From assembly GCA_001942185.1 (NCBI GenBank), contig MKJV01000090.1, forward strand, positions 1-64,000: a stretch of DNA of 64,000 bases, written 5' to 3'. Each line of letters begins with the position of its first letter. Position 1 is the stretch's first letter. Below are positions 54,875 to 62,476 of this stretch, piece by piece. Below the pieces are notes generated by a model. That model was not told where the DNA came from. It did no database searches and worked only from the letters and a program-made list of their open reading frames with translations. The stretch is from Pseudonocardia sp. CNS-004 (lineage in GTDB: Bacteria > Actinomycetota > Actinomycetes > Mycobacteriales > Pseudonocardiaceae). The position numbers were made by a program, and so were the translations under genes.

Positions 54875-55897
54875 ATGCGGGCATGCGTGCTGAAGGAAGC
54901 CGGGCGCATCGACGTCGAGGACGTGCCGGAGCCGGTCGCCGGCGCGCACGACGTCGTCCTCGACGTGGCGGCCTGCGGCGTCTGCGGCTCCGATCTCGCC
55001 AGCCTCGCCGCCGGGCGCACCCCGGGCCAGGTGATGGGCCACGAGTTCGCCGGCACGGTGCGCGAGGTCGGCCGCGCCGTCACCGGCATCACTCCCGGCG
55101 ACCGGCTCACCGGGCTCCCGATCCAGCCCTGCGGGCGGTGCCGCCGCTGTGTCACCGCGCGGCCGCACCTGTGCGACGTCTGGGCGACCCGCAGCCTGGC
55201 CTTCGGCCTTCCCGGCGCCTTCGCCGAGCGCCTCCGGATCCCCGACGCCGTGCTCGGCGGCAACGTGCACCGGTTGCCCGACGGCATCGGGTTCGAGGAC
55301 GGAGCGCAGGTCGAGCCGCTCTCGGTGGCCGTGCACGCCCTGCGCCGCGCCGCCCCGGCCGCCGGACGGCCCGCGGTGGTGCTCGGGCTGGGCCCGATCG
55401 GCCTGCACGCCGCCCAGGTGTTGCGCGCCGCGGGCGCGCACCCGGTGTTCGGGGTGGAGCGCTCCGCGGTCCGGCGGGCGATCGGAGACGGTCTGGGCGT
55501 GCACACCCTCGACGGCACGGGGGACGTCGCCGCGCGGATCCACGACGAGCTCGGCGGCCGCGAGGTGGATCTCGTCGTCGAGGCGAGCGGTGCGGCGCCG
55601 CTGGTCTCCGCCGCACTCGACACCGTTCGCGCGGGCGGCCGGCTCGTGCTGGTGGCGCTCTACCACCGGCCACTCCCGATCGAGCTCGGCGACGTCGTGC
55701 GGCGCGAGATCACCGTGACCGGCAGCGCGATGGTCAGCCCTGCCGACTTCGCCGACGCCATCGACCTGATCCGCGCCGGCGCCGTGGCGACGGCGGGCCT
55801 CGTCACCCACCGCTACCCGCTCGACGACGTCATGGGCGCCTTCCACGCGCAGAGCGACACGGACAACTCGGTCAAGGTCATGATCCGCCCGGCCTGA
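54875..55897 (+). CDS. zinc-dependent alcohol/polyol dehydrogenase
   Basis: A 340-residue medium-chain dehydrogenase. Catalytic Zn ligands are in ACGVCGSD (Cys near 37) and MGHEFAG (His-Glu). The structural Zn loop is CGRCRRCVTARPHLC with four Cys. The Rossmann motif VVLGLGPIGLHAAQVL is complete. It resembles sorbitol/threonine/galactitol-type dehydrogenases. It is divergent from the AraC gene and starts an operon with a ketopantoate-reductase-like gene and rpiB, suggesting sugar-alcohol use. Confidence 0.9.
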   Translation: MRACVLKEAGRIDVEDVPEPVAGAHDVVLDVAACGVCGSDLASLAAGRTPGQVMGHEFAGTVREVGRAVTGITPGDRLTGLPIQPCGRCRRCVTARPHLCDVWATRSLAFGLPGAFAERLRIPDAVLGGNVHRLPDGIGFEDGAQVEPLSVAVHALRRAAPAAGRPAVVLGLGPIGLHAAQVLRAAGAHPVFGVERSAVRRAIGDGLGVHTLDGTGDVAARIHDELGGREVDLVVEASGAAPLVSAALDTVRAGGRLVLVALYHRPLPIELGDVVRREITVTGSAMVSPADFADAIDLIRAGAVATAGLVTHRYPLDDVMGAFHAQSDTDNSVKVMIRPA

Positions 55898-55968
55898 CGG
55901 GCGAACCCCACCACCCGGCGGACCACGCCGGTGCGCGGGCGGACTCGGTGTCCTGCGAGGCTTGGGCC

Positions 55969-56942
55969 ATGAGGTACGTGGTGATCGGGGCGGGCGCATC
56001 GGCGGCACGATCGGCGGGCGGCTGGCCGAGGCCGGGCGCGAGGTCGTGCTGGTGGCGCGGGGAGCACACCTGGCCGCGCTGCAGGAGTCCGGGCTGCGCC
56101 TGGACGACCCGGAGCGCTCGCGCACGCTGCGCCTACCCGCCGTCGGAGACGTCGGCGATGTCGGGTGGCGGGCCGATGACATCGCCCTGCTCTGCACGAA
56201 GACCCAGGACACCGAGGCCCTGCTCGACGCGCTGCACGCCGCGGCACCGGACGTGCCGGTCGTGTGCGCGCAGAACGGGGTGGCGAACGAACGGTTCGCC
56301 GCGGCCCGGTTCGCCGAGGTGCAGGCGATGTGCGTGATGCTGCCGGCCGAGCACCTCACGCCGGGCCGGGTCGTCGCCTACTCGGCGCCGGTGCCGGGTG
56401 GCCTCGACGTCGGGCGGTACCCGCACGGGGTCGACGAGCTCTCGGGGCAGATCGCGGCCGACCTCACGGCGGCCGGGTTCAGCGCGCTCGCCGACCCCGC
56501 GGTGATGCGGGCCAAGTACCGCAAGCTGCTGCTCAACCTGGCCAACGCCGCCGAGGCGGCGTGCGGCCCGGCGAGCCCCCGTCTCGCCGAGCTCACCGCG
56601 GCCGCCCGCGAGGAGGGCGAGCGGTGCCTCGCCGCGGCCGGGATCGCGGTCCTGTCCGTCGAGCAGGAGCGGGCGCGGCGCGACGGGCTGATCACGGAGC
56701 GGCCGGTGGCCGGTGAGTCGCGCGGCGGCGGGTCCACGTGGCAGAGCCTGCGGCGCGCCACCGGCTCGGTCGAGGCGGCCCACCTCAACGGCGAGATCAT
56801 CGAGCTCGGCCGCCGCCACGGCGTCCCGACACCGGTCAACTCGCTGCTGCTCGCCACGGTGATCCGGATGGCCGAGGGAGCCGAACAACCAGGCAGCCGC
56901 GACGCGGGGCAGCTGCTCGCATCGACGGGGAGGAGCATCTGA
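55969..56942 (+). CDS. 2-dehydropantoate 2-reductase-like (ApbA/PanE family; one frameshift)
   Basis: The N-terminal MRYVVIGAG and the following IGGTIGGRLAEAGREVVLVA together form the GxGxxG NADPH motif, but a base is missing between them at about 55999. Later family features are TQDTEALLDAL, VVCAQNGVANE (Asn region) and the C-terminal catalytic-domain Lys in AKYRKLLLNLANA (family K-x3-N-x2-N pattern). Repaired length is 324 residues. In a sugar operon it may reduce or oxidise a related 2-keto acid rather than make pantoate. Its TGA overlaps the rpiB ATG (TGATG). Confidence 0.87.
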
Positions 56943-57385
56943 TGAGAGTCGCACTCGGAGCCGACCACGCGGGGTTCCCGCTCAAGAGTTTCGTGCGGGA
57001 CGCGCTCGAACGCCTGGGGCACGACGTGCTCGACTGCGGCACCGACAGCGAGGAGCCGGTCGACTTCCCCGACATCACGGAGGCGACCTGCCTGGCGGTG
57101 CTCGACGGGCGCGCGGACCGGGCGGTGCTCGTGTGCGGGTCGGGGGCCGGCGCGATCATGGCGGCGAACAAGCTCGCCGGGATCCGGTGCGCGCTCGCCC
57201 ACGAGCCGTACTCCGCCCACCAGGCCGTCGAGCACGACGATGCCAATGCGATCGCCATGGGTGCGTGGCTCGTGCCGCGCGCACTGGTCGAGGAGATCCT
57301 CGACCGCTTCCTCTCGGCCACCTTCGACGACGACGAGGACACCGTCCGGCGCGTGGCGAAGCTGAACGCACTGGACGAGCGGTGA
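56942..57385 (+). CDS. rpiB: ribose-5-phosphate isomerase B / LacAB-type isomerase
   Basis: 147 residues, the usual RpiB length. ALGADHAGFPLK holds the phosphate/substrate Asp-His, AVLVCGSGAGAIMAANK has the catalytic Cys, and VEHDDANAIAMGAW corresponds to the HNDANV block of the family with Asp for the usual Asn. RpiB interconverts ribose 5-phosphate and ribulose 5-phosphate; actinobacterial homologues also isomerise tetrose phosphates or other sugars. Translationally coupled to the upstream gene by TGATG. Confidence 0.9.
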   Translation: MRVALGADHAGFPLKSFVRDALERLGHDVLDCGTDSEEPVDFPDITEATCLAVLDGRADRAVLVCGSGAGAIMAANKLAGIRCALAHEPYSAHQAVEHDDANAIAMGAWLVPRALVEEILDRFLSATFDDDEDTVRRVAKLNALDER

Positions 57386-57423
57386 CGCCGGGTTCCCGAC
57401 GCTGGCCTGCGTAGATCAACCCC

Positions 57424-57452
57424 TTGACCACTTGTCATACAAGTCCTATCGT
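57424..57452 (+). promoter_or_regulatory. promoter with palindromic operator in the spacer
   Basis: TTGACC (57424-57429) and TATCGT (57447-57452) form a -35/-10 pair with a 17-base spacer. ACTTGT-CAT-ACAAGT, a perfect 15-base dyad (57430-57444), fills the spacer. The half-site TTGT/ACAA is typical of GntR-family repressors. Binding there would block RNA polymerase. A second weak dyad CGGAA..TTCCG follows (about 57457-57471), then GGAAGGA upstream of the ATG at 57491. Confidence 0.7.
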
Positions 57453-57490
57453 CAGCCGGAAGCTACTTTCCGCTAGTCGGAAGGAACCGG

Positions 57491-58648
57491 ATGAAGATCA
57501 CCGAAGTGGTGCCGTGGCTTGTCGGCTCCGAGGGCACCGGTTGGGGCGAGTACCTGTTCGTGGAGGTGCGCACGGACGAGGGGGTCAGCGGCTGGGGTGA
57601 GATCACCACGACCACGCCGACGGCCAACCGCAGCATCGCCTCGATGGTCAGGCAGGTGACCGACCTGATCGCCGGGGACGACCCGGCGCGGATCGAGGAC
57701 ACCTGGCACAAGATCTTCCGCGCGTTCACGTACATGGGCAGCCGCGGGGCGGGCACGAACGTGGTGAGCGCGGTCGACATCGCACTGTGGGACATCCGCG
57801 GCAAGGTCCTCGGTCTGCCCGTGCACGAGCTGCTCGGCGGCAAGGTCCGGGACGACCTGCTGATCTACACCCACCCCAACCAGCGCCGGTTCGGCACCCG
57901 TGACGGGGTCGTCGAGGAGATCCGCGAGATCGTCGAATCCGGCCACACCGGCATCAAGTTCGATCCCTTCCCGGCACCCCCGGGCGTGTCCCTGGCCCAG
58001 GACCGCTACCTCGACGGGCGCATGAGCCGCGCCGAGGAGCGGCAGGCGATGGAGCTGACGGCGTTGATCCGCGAGGCCGCGGGCCCCGACGTCGAGCTCC
58101 TGATCGACGCGCACGGCCGGTTCGACGTACCGACCGCGATCCGGATGGGCCAGGCGCTGGACGACGTCGGCGACATCCACTGGTACGAGGAGCCGGTGCC
58201 GCCGGAGAGCTACCGCGCCCTCGAGCAGGTGCGCGAGCGCGTGCGCGTCCCGATCTCGGTGGGGGAACGGCTGCACACCCGGTGGGACTTCGTGCCGGTC
58301 CTGGAGAACCGGCTCGCCGACTTCGTGATGCCCGACGTGACGTGGACCGGCGGGATCTCGGAGCTGAAGAAGATCGCCACCATGGCCGAGGCGTACTACG
58401 TGCCGGTCTCGCCGCACGACGCCGCGGGCCCGGTCAACCTCGTCGCCGGCGGGCACGTGATGGCCACGGTGCCGAACTTCTACCGGATCGAATCCAGCCG
58501 CCACGACCTGAGCAGCTACAACCAGTTCCTCACCGTGCCGCTCGACAACAGCGGCGGCCGGCTGAAGCTCCCCCCGGCTCCCGGGCTGGGGCTCGACTTC
58601 GACCTCGAGCACCTGCGCGCCACCGCCAAGGACGGCTTCCACGGCTGA
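57491..58648 (+). CDS. galactonate dehydratase-like enolase-superfamily enzyme
   Basis: An intact 385-residue enzyme. The capping domain has VEVRTDEGVSGWGEITTTT and SAVDIALWDIRGKVLGLPVH. The barrel has GIKFDPF, LLIDAHGRFD (metal Asp and catalytic His), WYEEPVPPES (metal Glu), ISVGERLHTRWDF (metal Glu) and VSPHDAAGPVN (catalytic His). This is the D-galactonate/gluconate/mannonate dehydratase layout. It has its own promoter with a GntR-type operator and is followed by a strong hairpin, so it is probably monocistronic. Only distantly similar to the enolase-superfamily gene at 29677. Confidence 0.9.
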   Translation: MKITEVVPWLVGSEGTGWGEYLFVEVRTDEGVSGWGEITTTTPTANRSIASMVRQVTDLIAGDDPARIEDTWHKIFRAFTYMGSRGAGTNVVSAVDIALWDIRGKVLGLPVHELLGGKVRDDLLIYTHPNQRRFGTRDGVVEEIREIVESGHTGIKFDPFPAPPGVSLAQDRYLDGRMSRAEERQAMELTALIREAAGPDVELLIDAHGRFDVPTAIRMGQALDDVGDIHWYEEPVPPESYRALEQVRERVRVPISVGERLHTRWDFVPVLENRLADFVMPDVTWTGGISELKKIATMAEAYYVPVSPHDAAGPVNLVAGGHVMATVPNFYRIESSRHDLSSYNQFLTVPLDNSGGRLKLPPAPGLGLDFDLEHLRATAKDGFHG

Positions 58649-58654
58649 CCGGTC

Positions 58655-58688
58655 GCCGTCCCCGGGCGATCACCGCACCGGGGACGGC
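58655..58688. terminator. strong bidirectional hairpin terminator
   Basis: GCCGTCCCCGG (58655-58665) pairs perfectly with CCGGGGACGGC (58678-58688), an 11-bp stem with a 12-base loop between the convergent dehydratase and amidase genes. The amidase stop codon lies in the loop. There is no U-tract, as is common in high-GC actinobacteria. Confidence 0.7.
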
Positions 58689-60064
58689 ACGGGCAGCCGG
58701 TCCTGCACCTCGCGGGCGGCGGCGAGGCAGACGTCCTCGCGGTGCCGCGGGCCGATGAGCTGCACGCCCAGCGGCCGGCCGTCGACCACCCCCGTGGGTA
58801 CGGCCACCGCGGGCACGCCGACGCAGGTGGTGGCGGTGCACAGCCGCATGGCGAGCATCGCCCGCATCCCCTGGTCGGCGTCGAAGGGGTCGACGTCGAA
58901 CGGCCGCTCGGTGTAGACCGGTCCGAGCACCAGCGGGTACCGCTGCGCGAACGCGTCCCAGGCGCGCATCGCGCCGAACCGCGCGGCGGTGGCGGCGAGG
59001 TAGCCCTCCAGGTCGGCGGGCGGCATGCGCGCCATCGAGAGCTCCATGTGCTGCGCCGACTCGTCGGTGAGCAACCGCCGGAGCGTGGGCCAGCGCAGCC
59101 CGAACTCCGCGGTGATCAGCGTGCCGTACGCGGTGAGCGCCTCCGCGAGCTGCGGCGGCTCCGCCTCCTCCACCTCGTGGCCCGCAGCGGCCAGCGCCTC
59201 GGCGGCCCTCTCGAGCTCCGCCCGGATCTCGGGGTCCACGCCGAGCCCTGCCGGATCGACGCACAGCGCGACGCGCCGGGGCAGCGGCGTGCCCGCGACG
59301 TGCGGGACCGTGCGCGGGTCGGCCGGGTCGGCACCGGCGAGCACCGCGTGGACGACCTCCAGGTCCTCGACGGTGCGCGCGATCGGCCCGTCGACCGGGA
59401 ACAGCTGTGACGCGAGGGTGGGTTCCGTCCCGCCGATGCGGTGGTCCTGGGCGACGGCGCCGTAACTCGGCTTGAGCGCCGCGACTCCGCAGAACATCGC
59501 GGGCAGCCGGACCGACCCGCCCGAGTCGTTCCCGAGCCCGAGCGCGACCATCCCGGAGGCGACGGCGGCCCCGTCACCCCCGCTCGTGCCTCCCGGGGTG
59601 CGGATGGCCGTCCACGGGTTGCGGGTCTCGCCGAACAGCCTGCTCACCGTGGTGTTGCCGGCGAGCGCGAGGTCCGGCATGTTGCTGTGCCCGATCGGCA
59701 CCGCACCGGCCGCACGCAGCCTGCGCACCGGCGGGGCGTCGGCCGCTGCCACCGCGTCACGGAAGTGCGGCACGCCGTGGGTGGTGGCATACCCCGCGAC
59801 GTCGATGTTCTCCTTCACCGTGAACGGCACCCCGGCCAGCGGCCCGACCTCCTCGCCCGCCCGGCGTCGCTCGTCGACCCGGTCGGCATCGGCCAGCGCC
59901 TCGTCGAACCGGACCGTGACGGCGTTGATCGCCCCGTTCACGTCCTCGATGCGCGCGAGGCTTGCCTCGACGACCTCGCGCGCCGACACCTCACCCGCTC
60001 CGACCGCGCGGGCGACCGCCGCCGCGCTCCACGTCCAGACCTCGTCCACCAGCCCAGGATACAT
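58670..60064 (-). CDS. amidase (amidase-signature family)
   Basis: A 464-residue amidase-signature enzyme. The Ser-cisSer-Lys triad is visible: Lys in VPFTVKENIDVAG (near residue 85), cis-Ser in GTSGGDGAAVASG and nucleophile Ser in DSGGSVRLPA. The usual GGSSGG is changed to GTSGGDG, a mild deviation. The C-terminal CVGVPAVAVPTGVVDGRPLG block is normal. It hydrolyses an amide to acid plus ammonia. It follows a TetR gene by 27 bases, and its start codon overlaps a triple GATAC/GTATC repeat that may be the TetR operator. Confidence 0.9.
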   Translation of the reverse strand: MYPGLVDEVWTWSAAAVARAVGAGEVSAREVVEASLARIEDVNGAINAVTVRFDEALADADRVDERRRAGEEVGPLAGVPFTVKENIDVAGYATTHGVPHFRDAVAAADAPPVRRLRAAGAVPIGHSNMPDLALAGNTTVSRLFGETRNPWTAIRTPGGTSGGDGAAVASGMVALGLGNDSGGSVRLPAMFCGVAALKPSYGAVAQDHRIGGTEPTLASQLFPVDGPIARTVEDLEVVHAVLAGADPADPRTVPHVAGTPLPRRVALCVDPAGLGVDPEIRAELERAAEALAAAGHEVEEAEPPQLAEALTAYGTLITAEFGLRWPTLRRLLTDESAQHMELSMARMPPADLEGYLAATAARFGAMRAWDAFAQRYPLVLGPVYTERPFDVDPFDADQGMRAMLAMRLCTATTCVGVPAVAVPTGVVDGRPLGVQLIGPRHREDVCLAAAREVQDRLPVPSPVR

Positions 60065-60080
60065 ATCTGTATCTGGATAC
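60058..60080. promoter_or_regulatory. GATAC/GTATC inverted-repeat operator at the amidase start
   Basis: GATAC (60058-60062), GTATC (60069-60073) and GATAC (60076-60080) form two nested dyads with spacers of 6 and 2 bases. The AT content contrasts with the surroundings. The site overlaps the amidase ATG and lies just after the TetR gene, suggesting repression of the amidase. Confidence 0.55.
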
Positions 60081-60091
60081 GATGCCGAATA

Positions 60092-60691
60092 TCAGGTGCG
60101 GCTCCAGAGCCGGTCGAGCAGTGCGACCGCATCGGCGACGACGTCGGCCGGCAGCTCGTCGGGGGTGAGCATGCGCTGCAGGAGCAGGCCGTCCTCGAGG
60201 GCGTGGACGATCAGCGCGAGCCGCTGCGGGTCGGCGGGCGGCTCGATCCCCCGGGCGCGGAAACCGGCCGCGAGCGCCTGCGCGTGCGCGTCCGTCGCCA
60301 GCCGCTCGCGGGCCGCGAGCGCGGGCCGCACCTCCGGGTGGCGCAGCGCGTGCAGCAGCAGCTCCAGCCGCAGCGCCAGCCACTCGTCGAGGTGCTCGGC
60401 CCGGGCCCGGTTCCACTCCCGCATCCGCTCGTGGCCGTTCCCGTCGGCCACCAGCTCACGCACCTCGGCCAGCTCCCGCTCGGTGCGCCGCTGCAGCAGC
60501 TCGCGCACCAGATCGTGCTTGTCGGCGAAGTTGCCGTAGAAGGCGCCACGGGTGAAGCCGGCCCGCTCGGCGATCTGCTCCACCGACGTGCCGTTCACCC
60601 CGCGCTCCGCGAACAGCTCCGCGGCCGACTCGAGCAGCCGCTCACGGGTCCTCGCGCGGCTCTCCTCGCGGGTCAGACGCTTGCTCACCAC
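60092..60691 (-). CDS. TetR-family regulator
   Basis: A 199-residue TetR protein. The HTH is at residues about 14-60 (LLESAAELFAERGVNGTSVE, then AGFTRGAFYGNFADKHDLV). The C-terminal helical domain has WLALRLELLLHALRHPEVRP and ALIVHALEDGLLLQRML, typical of TetR_C effector domains. It lies 19 nt after the LeuD-like gene and 27 nt before the amidase, all on the minus strand, so it may autoregulate the whole operon. Confidence 0.9.
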   Translation of the reverse strand: MVSKRLTREESRARTRERLLESAAELFAERGVNGTSVEQIAERAGFTRGAFYGNFADKHDLVRELLQRRTERELAEVRELVADGNGHERMREWNRARAEHLDEWLALRLELLLHALRHPEVRPALAARERLATDAHAQALAAGFRARGIEPPADPQRLALIVHALEDGLLLQRMLTPDELPADVVADAVALLDRLWSRT

Positions 60692-60710
60692 CGCGCCAAC
60701 ATACGGGGGC

Positions 60711-61226
60711 CTACCGCTGCGCGCCTCGGTCCTCGAACAGCTCGGGGCGTGACCTGGCCAGCGCGATCAGCCCACCGGCCTCGAGCATGTCGAGCAGGAA
60801 CGCATCCGGCGGCAGCACCTGGCGTTCGACGCCCGTCGTCTCGTTGCGGAAGTGTCCGGCGGCGACGTCGACGCTCAGCACGTCGCCGTCGGACACGAGG
60901 CCGGTGACGCCGGGGAGCTCGAGCACCGGGAGGCCCACCTCGAACGCGTTGCGGTAGAAGGTGCGCGCGAAGGTCTCGGCCACCACGGCGCCGATGCCCG
61001 TGGCCCGCAGCGCCTTCACCGCGATCGCCCGCCCCGACGACTGGCCGAAGTGCTTCCCGGCGACGACGACATCGCCGGCGGCCACCTCCAGCGGGAAACG
61101 CGGGTTCAGGTCCTCCAGCACGTGCTGGACGATCACCTCCATCGGCTCCACCACGTACTTGGTCTTCACGAGCCGGTCGGTCGGGATGTTGTCGCCGAAC
61201 GTCCAGCAACGGCCCCGCGTGGTCAT
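60711..61226 (-). CDS. aconitase/isopropylmalate isomerase-like small subunit 2 (altered active-site motif)
   Basis: A 171-residue LeuD-like swivel-domain protein (CWTFGDNIPTDRLVKTKYV at the start, FARTFYRNAFEVGLPVLEL later). The usual substrate-binding motif GxxFGxGSSRE is here GKHFGQSSGRAIAVKAL: the catalytic Ser-Arg pair and the Glu are not conserved in the normal order. The ATG overlaps the stop of large subunit 2 (ATGA), so the two form a dedicated pair. Because both partners deviate, the pair probably catalyses a different reaction from citrate or isopropylmalate isomerisation. Confidence 0.85.
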   Translation of the reverse strand: MTTRGRCWTFGDNIPTDRLVKTKYVVEPMEVIVQHVLEDLNPRFPLEVAAGDVVVAGKHFGQSSGRAIAVKALRATGIGAVVAETFARTFYRNAFEVGLPVLELPGVTGLVSDGDVLSVDVAAGHFRNETTGVERQVLPPDAFLLDMLEAGGLIALARSRPELFEDRGAQR

Positions 61227-62476
61227 CGCAGCTCCCGGGCGTCGGTGATCGTGCCGGTGACCGCGGACGCCGCCACCGTCGGCGCGGCCGCGAGGTACAT
61301 GCTCGACTCGGGGCTCCCGTTGCGGCCCGGGAAGTTGCGGGCGTGCGTGGAGATCATCGCCTCGCCCGCCGCCATCGCGCCCATGTTGTAGGCCTGGTTG
61401 GAGCCGGTGCTCGGCGGGAACCACGTCGCCCCGGCCTCGTGCAGGGCCAGCACCAGCCCTTCCTGCAGAGCTCTCGTGAACACCGCCCGGCTGGACGGCA
61501 CCAGGTTGAACCGGACGCCCGGGTGGACCCGCCGCCCGCGCAGCACGGCGGCGGCGGCGCGGAAGTCCTCCAGCCGGCCGCCGGCGTGCCCGCCGAGCTC
61601 GGCCCACTGCACCGGCCGACCCGCCACGTCCGGGACGTCGGCGAGGTTGCCGACCGTCGGCGGGCAGGCCACCTGCGGCGCCACCTCACCGACGTCGAAC
61701 CGCAGCACCGTGGACGCCTCTCCCCCGTCGCTGCGCTCGTACCGGTCCGCGGCGCCGGCCGGCAGGCCCGCCACGAACGCCTCGGTGACCTCGTCCGGCT
61801 CCACGAAGCTGCACTTCGCGCCCAGGTCGACGCACAGCAGCGGGAAGAGCCAGCGGTCCCAGAACCCCAGCTCCTTGACGTACGGGCCGGCGAACTCGAC
61901 CGCCGCGTAGATCAGCCCGCCCTCCCCGATCCGCCCGACCAGCCACAGCGCGACGTCCCGCGCCGTGGTGCCTGGCGGCGGCGTGCCGACGAGCTCGACG
62001 CGCACCGTTTCCGGCACCCGGAACCACGCCTTGCCGTGCGGGAGCACGGTGCCGGCGTGCGAGTCGTTGCCCAGCGCCACCGCGAACGCACCGATGGCGC
62101 CGTGCACGGGCGTGTGGCTGTCGGAGCCCACGACGATCCCGCCGGGGCGCACCAGCCCGCGCTGCACGACGGCGTGGTGGATGTTGCCGTTGCCGCAGTC
62201 CAGGAGGTGGGTGCCGGTGCGCCGGGCCCACTCCCGGTTGGCCTGAAGCATCGCCGCGGCGTCCTCCGTGGGTGGCGAGAAGTGGTGGTCGAACACCATC
62301 GCCACCCGCTCCGGGTACCGGACCTCCCCACCGACCTGCTTGTCGAACACGCGCGACGTCAGGTAGCCGCTCAGGTCGTGCATGATCAGCAGGTCGACCT
62401 CGGCGACGACCACGTCGCCGGGCTCCACCGACCGGCGACCGCTCGCCCGCGCCAGGATCTTCTCGACCATGTTCAT
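61223..62476 (-). CDS. aconitase-family large subunit 2 lacking all Fe-S cluster cysteines
   Basis: A 417-residue LeuC-like protein. The fold is clear: LLDCGNGNIHHAVVQRGLV, VGSDSHTPVHGAIGAFAVAL and ARNFPGRNGSPESSMYLAAA match the aconitase superfamily. But the three cluster ligands are gone. Where the neighbouring paralogue has IGSCANAKYDDL, this has LGGHAGGRLEDF (His at the Cys position), and NPGCGACAG is replaced by PPSTGSNQAYN. There is no Cys at all after residue 271. The ATG overlaps the upstream gene. A cluster-independent hydro-lyase, isomerase or binding role is possible. Reading frame and codon use are normal, so it is not a pseudogene. Confidence 0.9.
   Translation of the reverse strand: MNMVEKILARASGRRSVEPGDVVVAEVDLLIMHDLSGYLTSRVFDKQVGGEVRYPERVAMVFDHHFSPPTEDAAAMLQANREWARRTGTHLLDCGNGNIHHAVVQRGLVRPGGIVVGSDSHTPVHGAIGAFAVALGNDSHAGTVLPHGKAWFRVPETVRVELVGTPPPGTTARDVALWLVGRIGEGGLIYAAVEFAGPYVKELGFWDRWLFPLLCVDLGAKCSFVEPDEVTEAFVAGLPAGAADRYERSDGGEASTVLRFDVGEVAPQVACPPTVGNLADVPDVAGRPVQWAELGGHAGGRLEDFRAAAAVLRGRRVHPGVRFNLVPSSRAVFTRALQEGLVLALHEAGATWFPPSTGSNQAYNMGAMAAGEAMISTHARNFPGRNGSPESSMYLAAAPTVAASAVTGTITDARELR

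Noticed and set aside
1159-56942. Treating the frameshifted genes as pseudogenes or as programmed frameshifting
   Set aside because: Nearly all breaks shift the same way and are cured by one base, no slippery-site plus structure pattern was seen, and catalytic motifs on both sides are intact. Sequence error is the simpler explanation.
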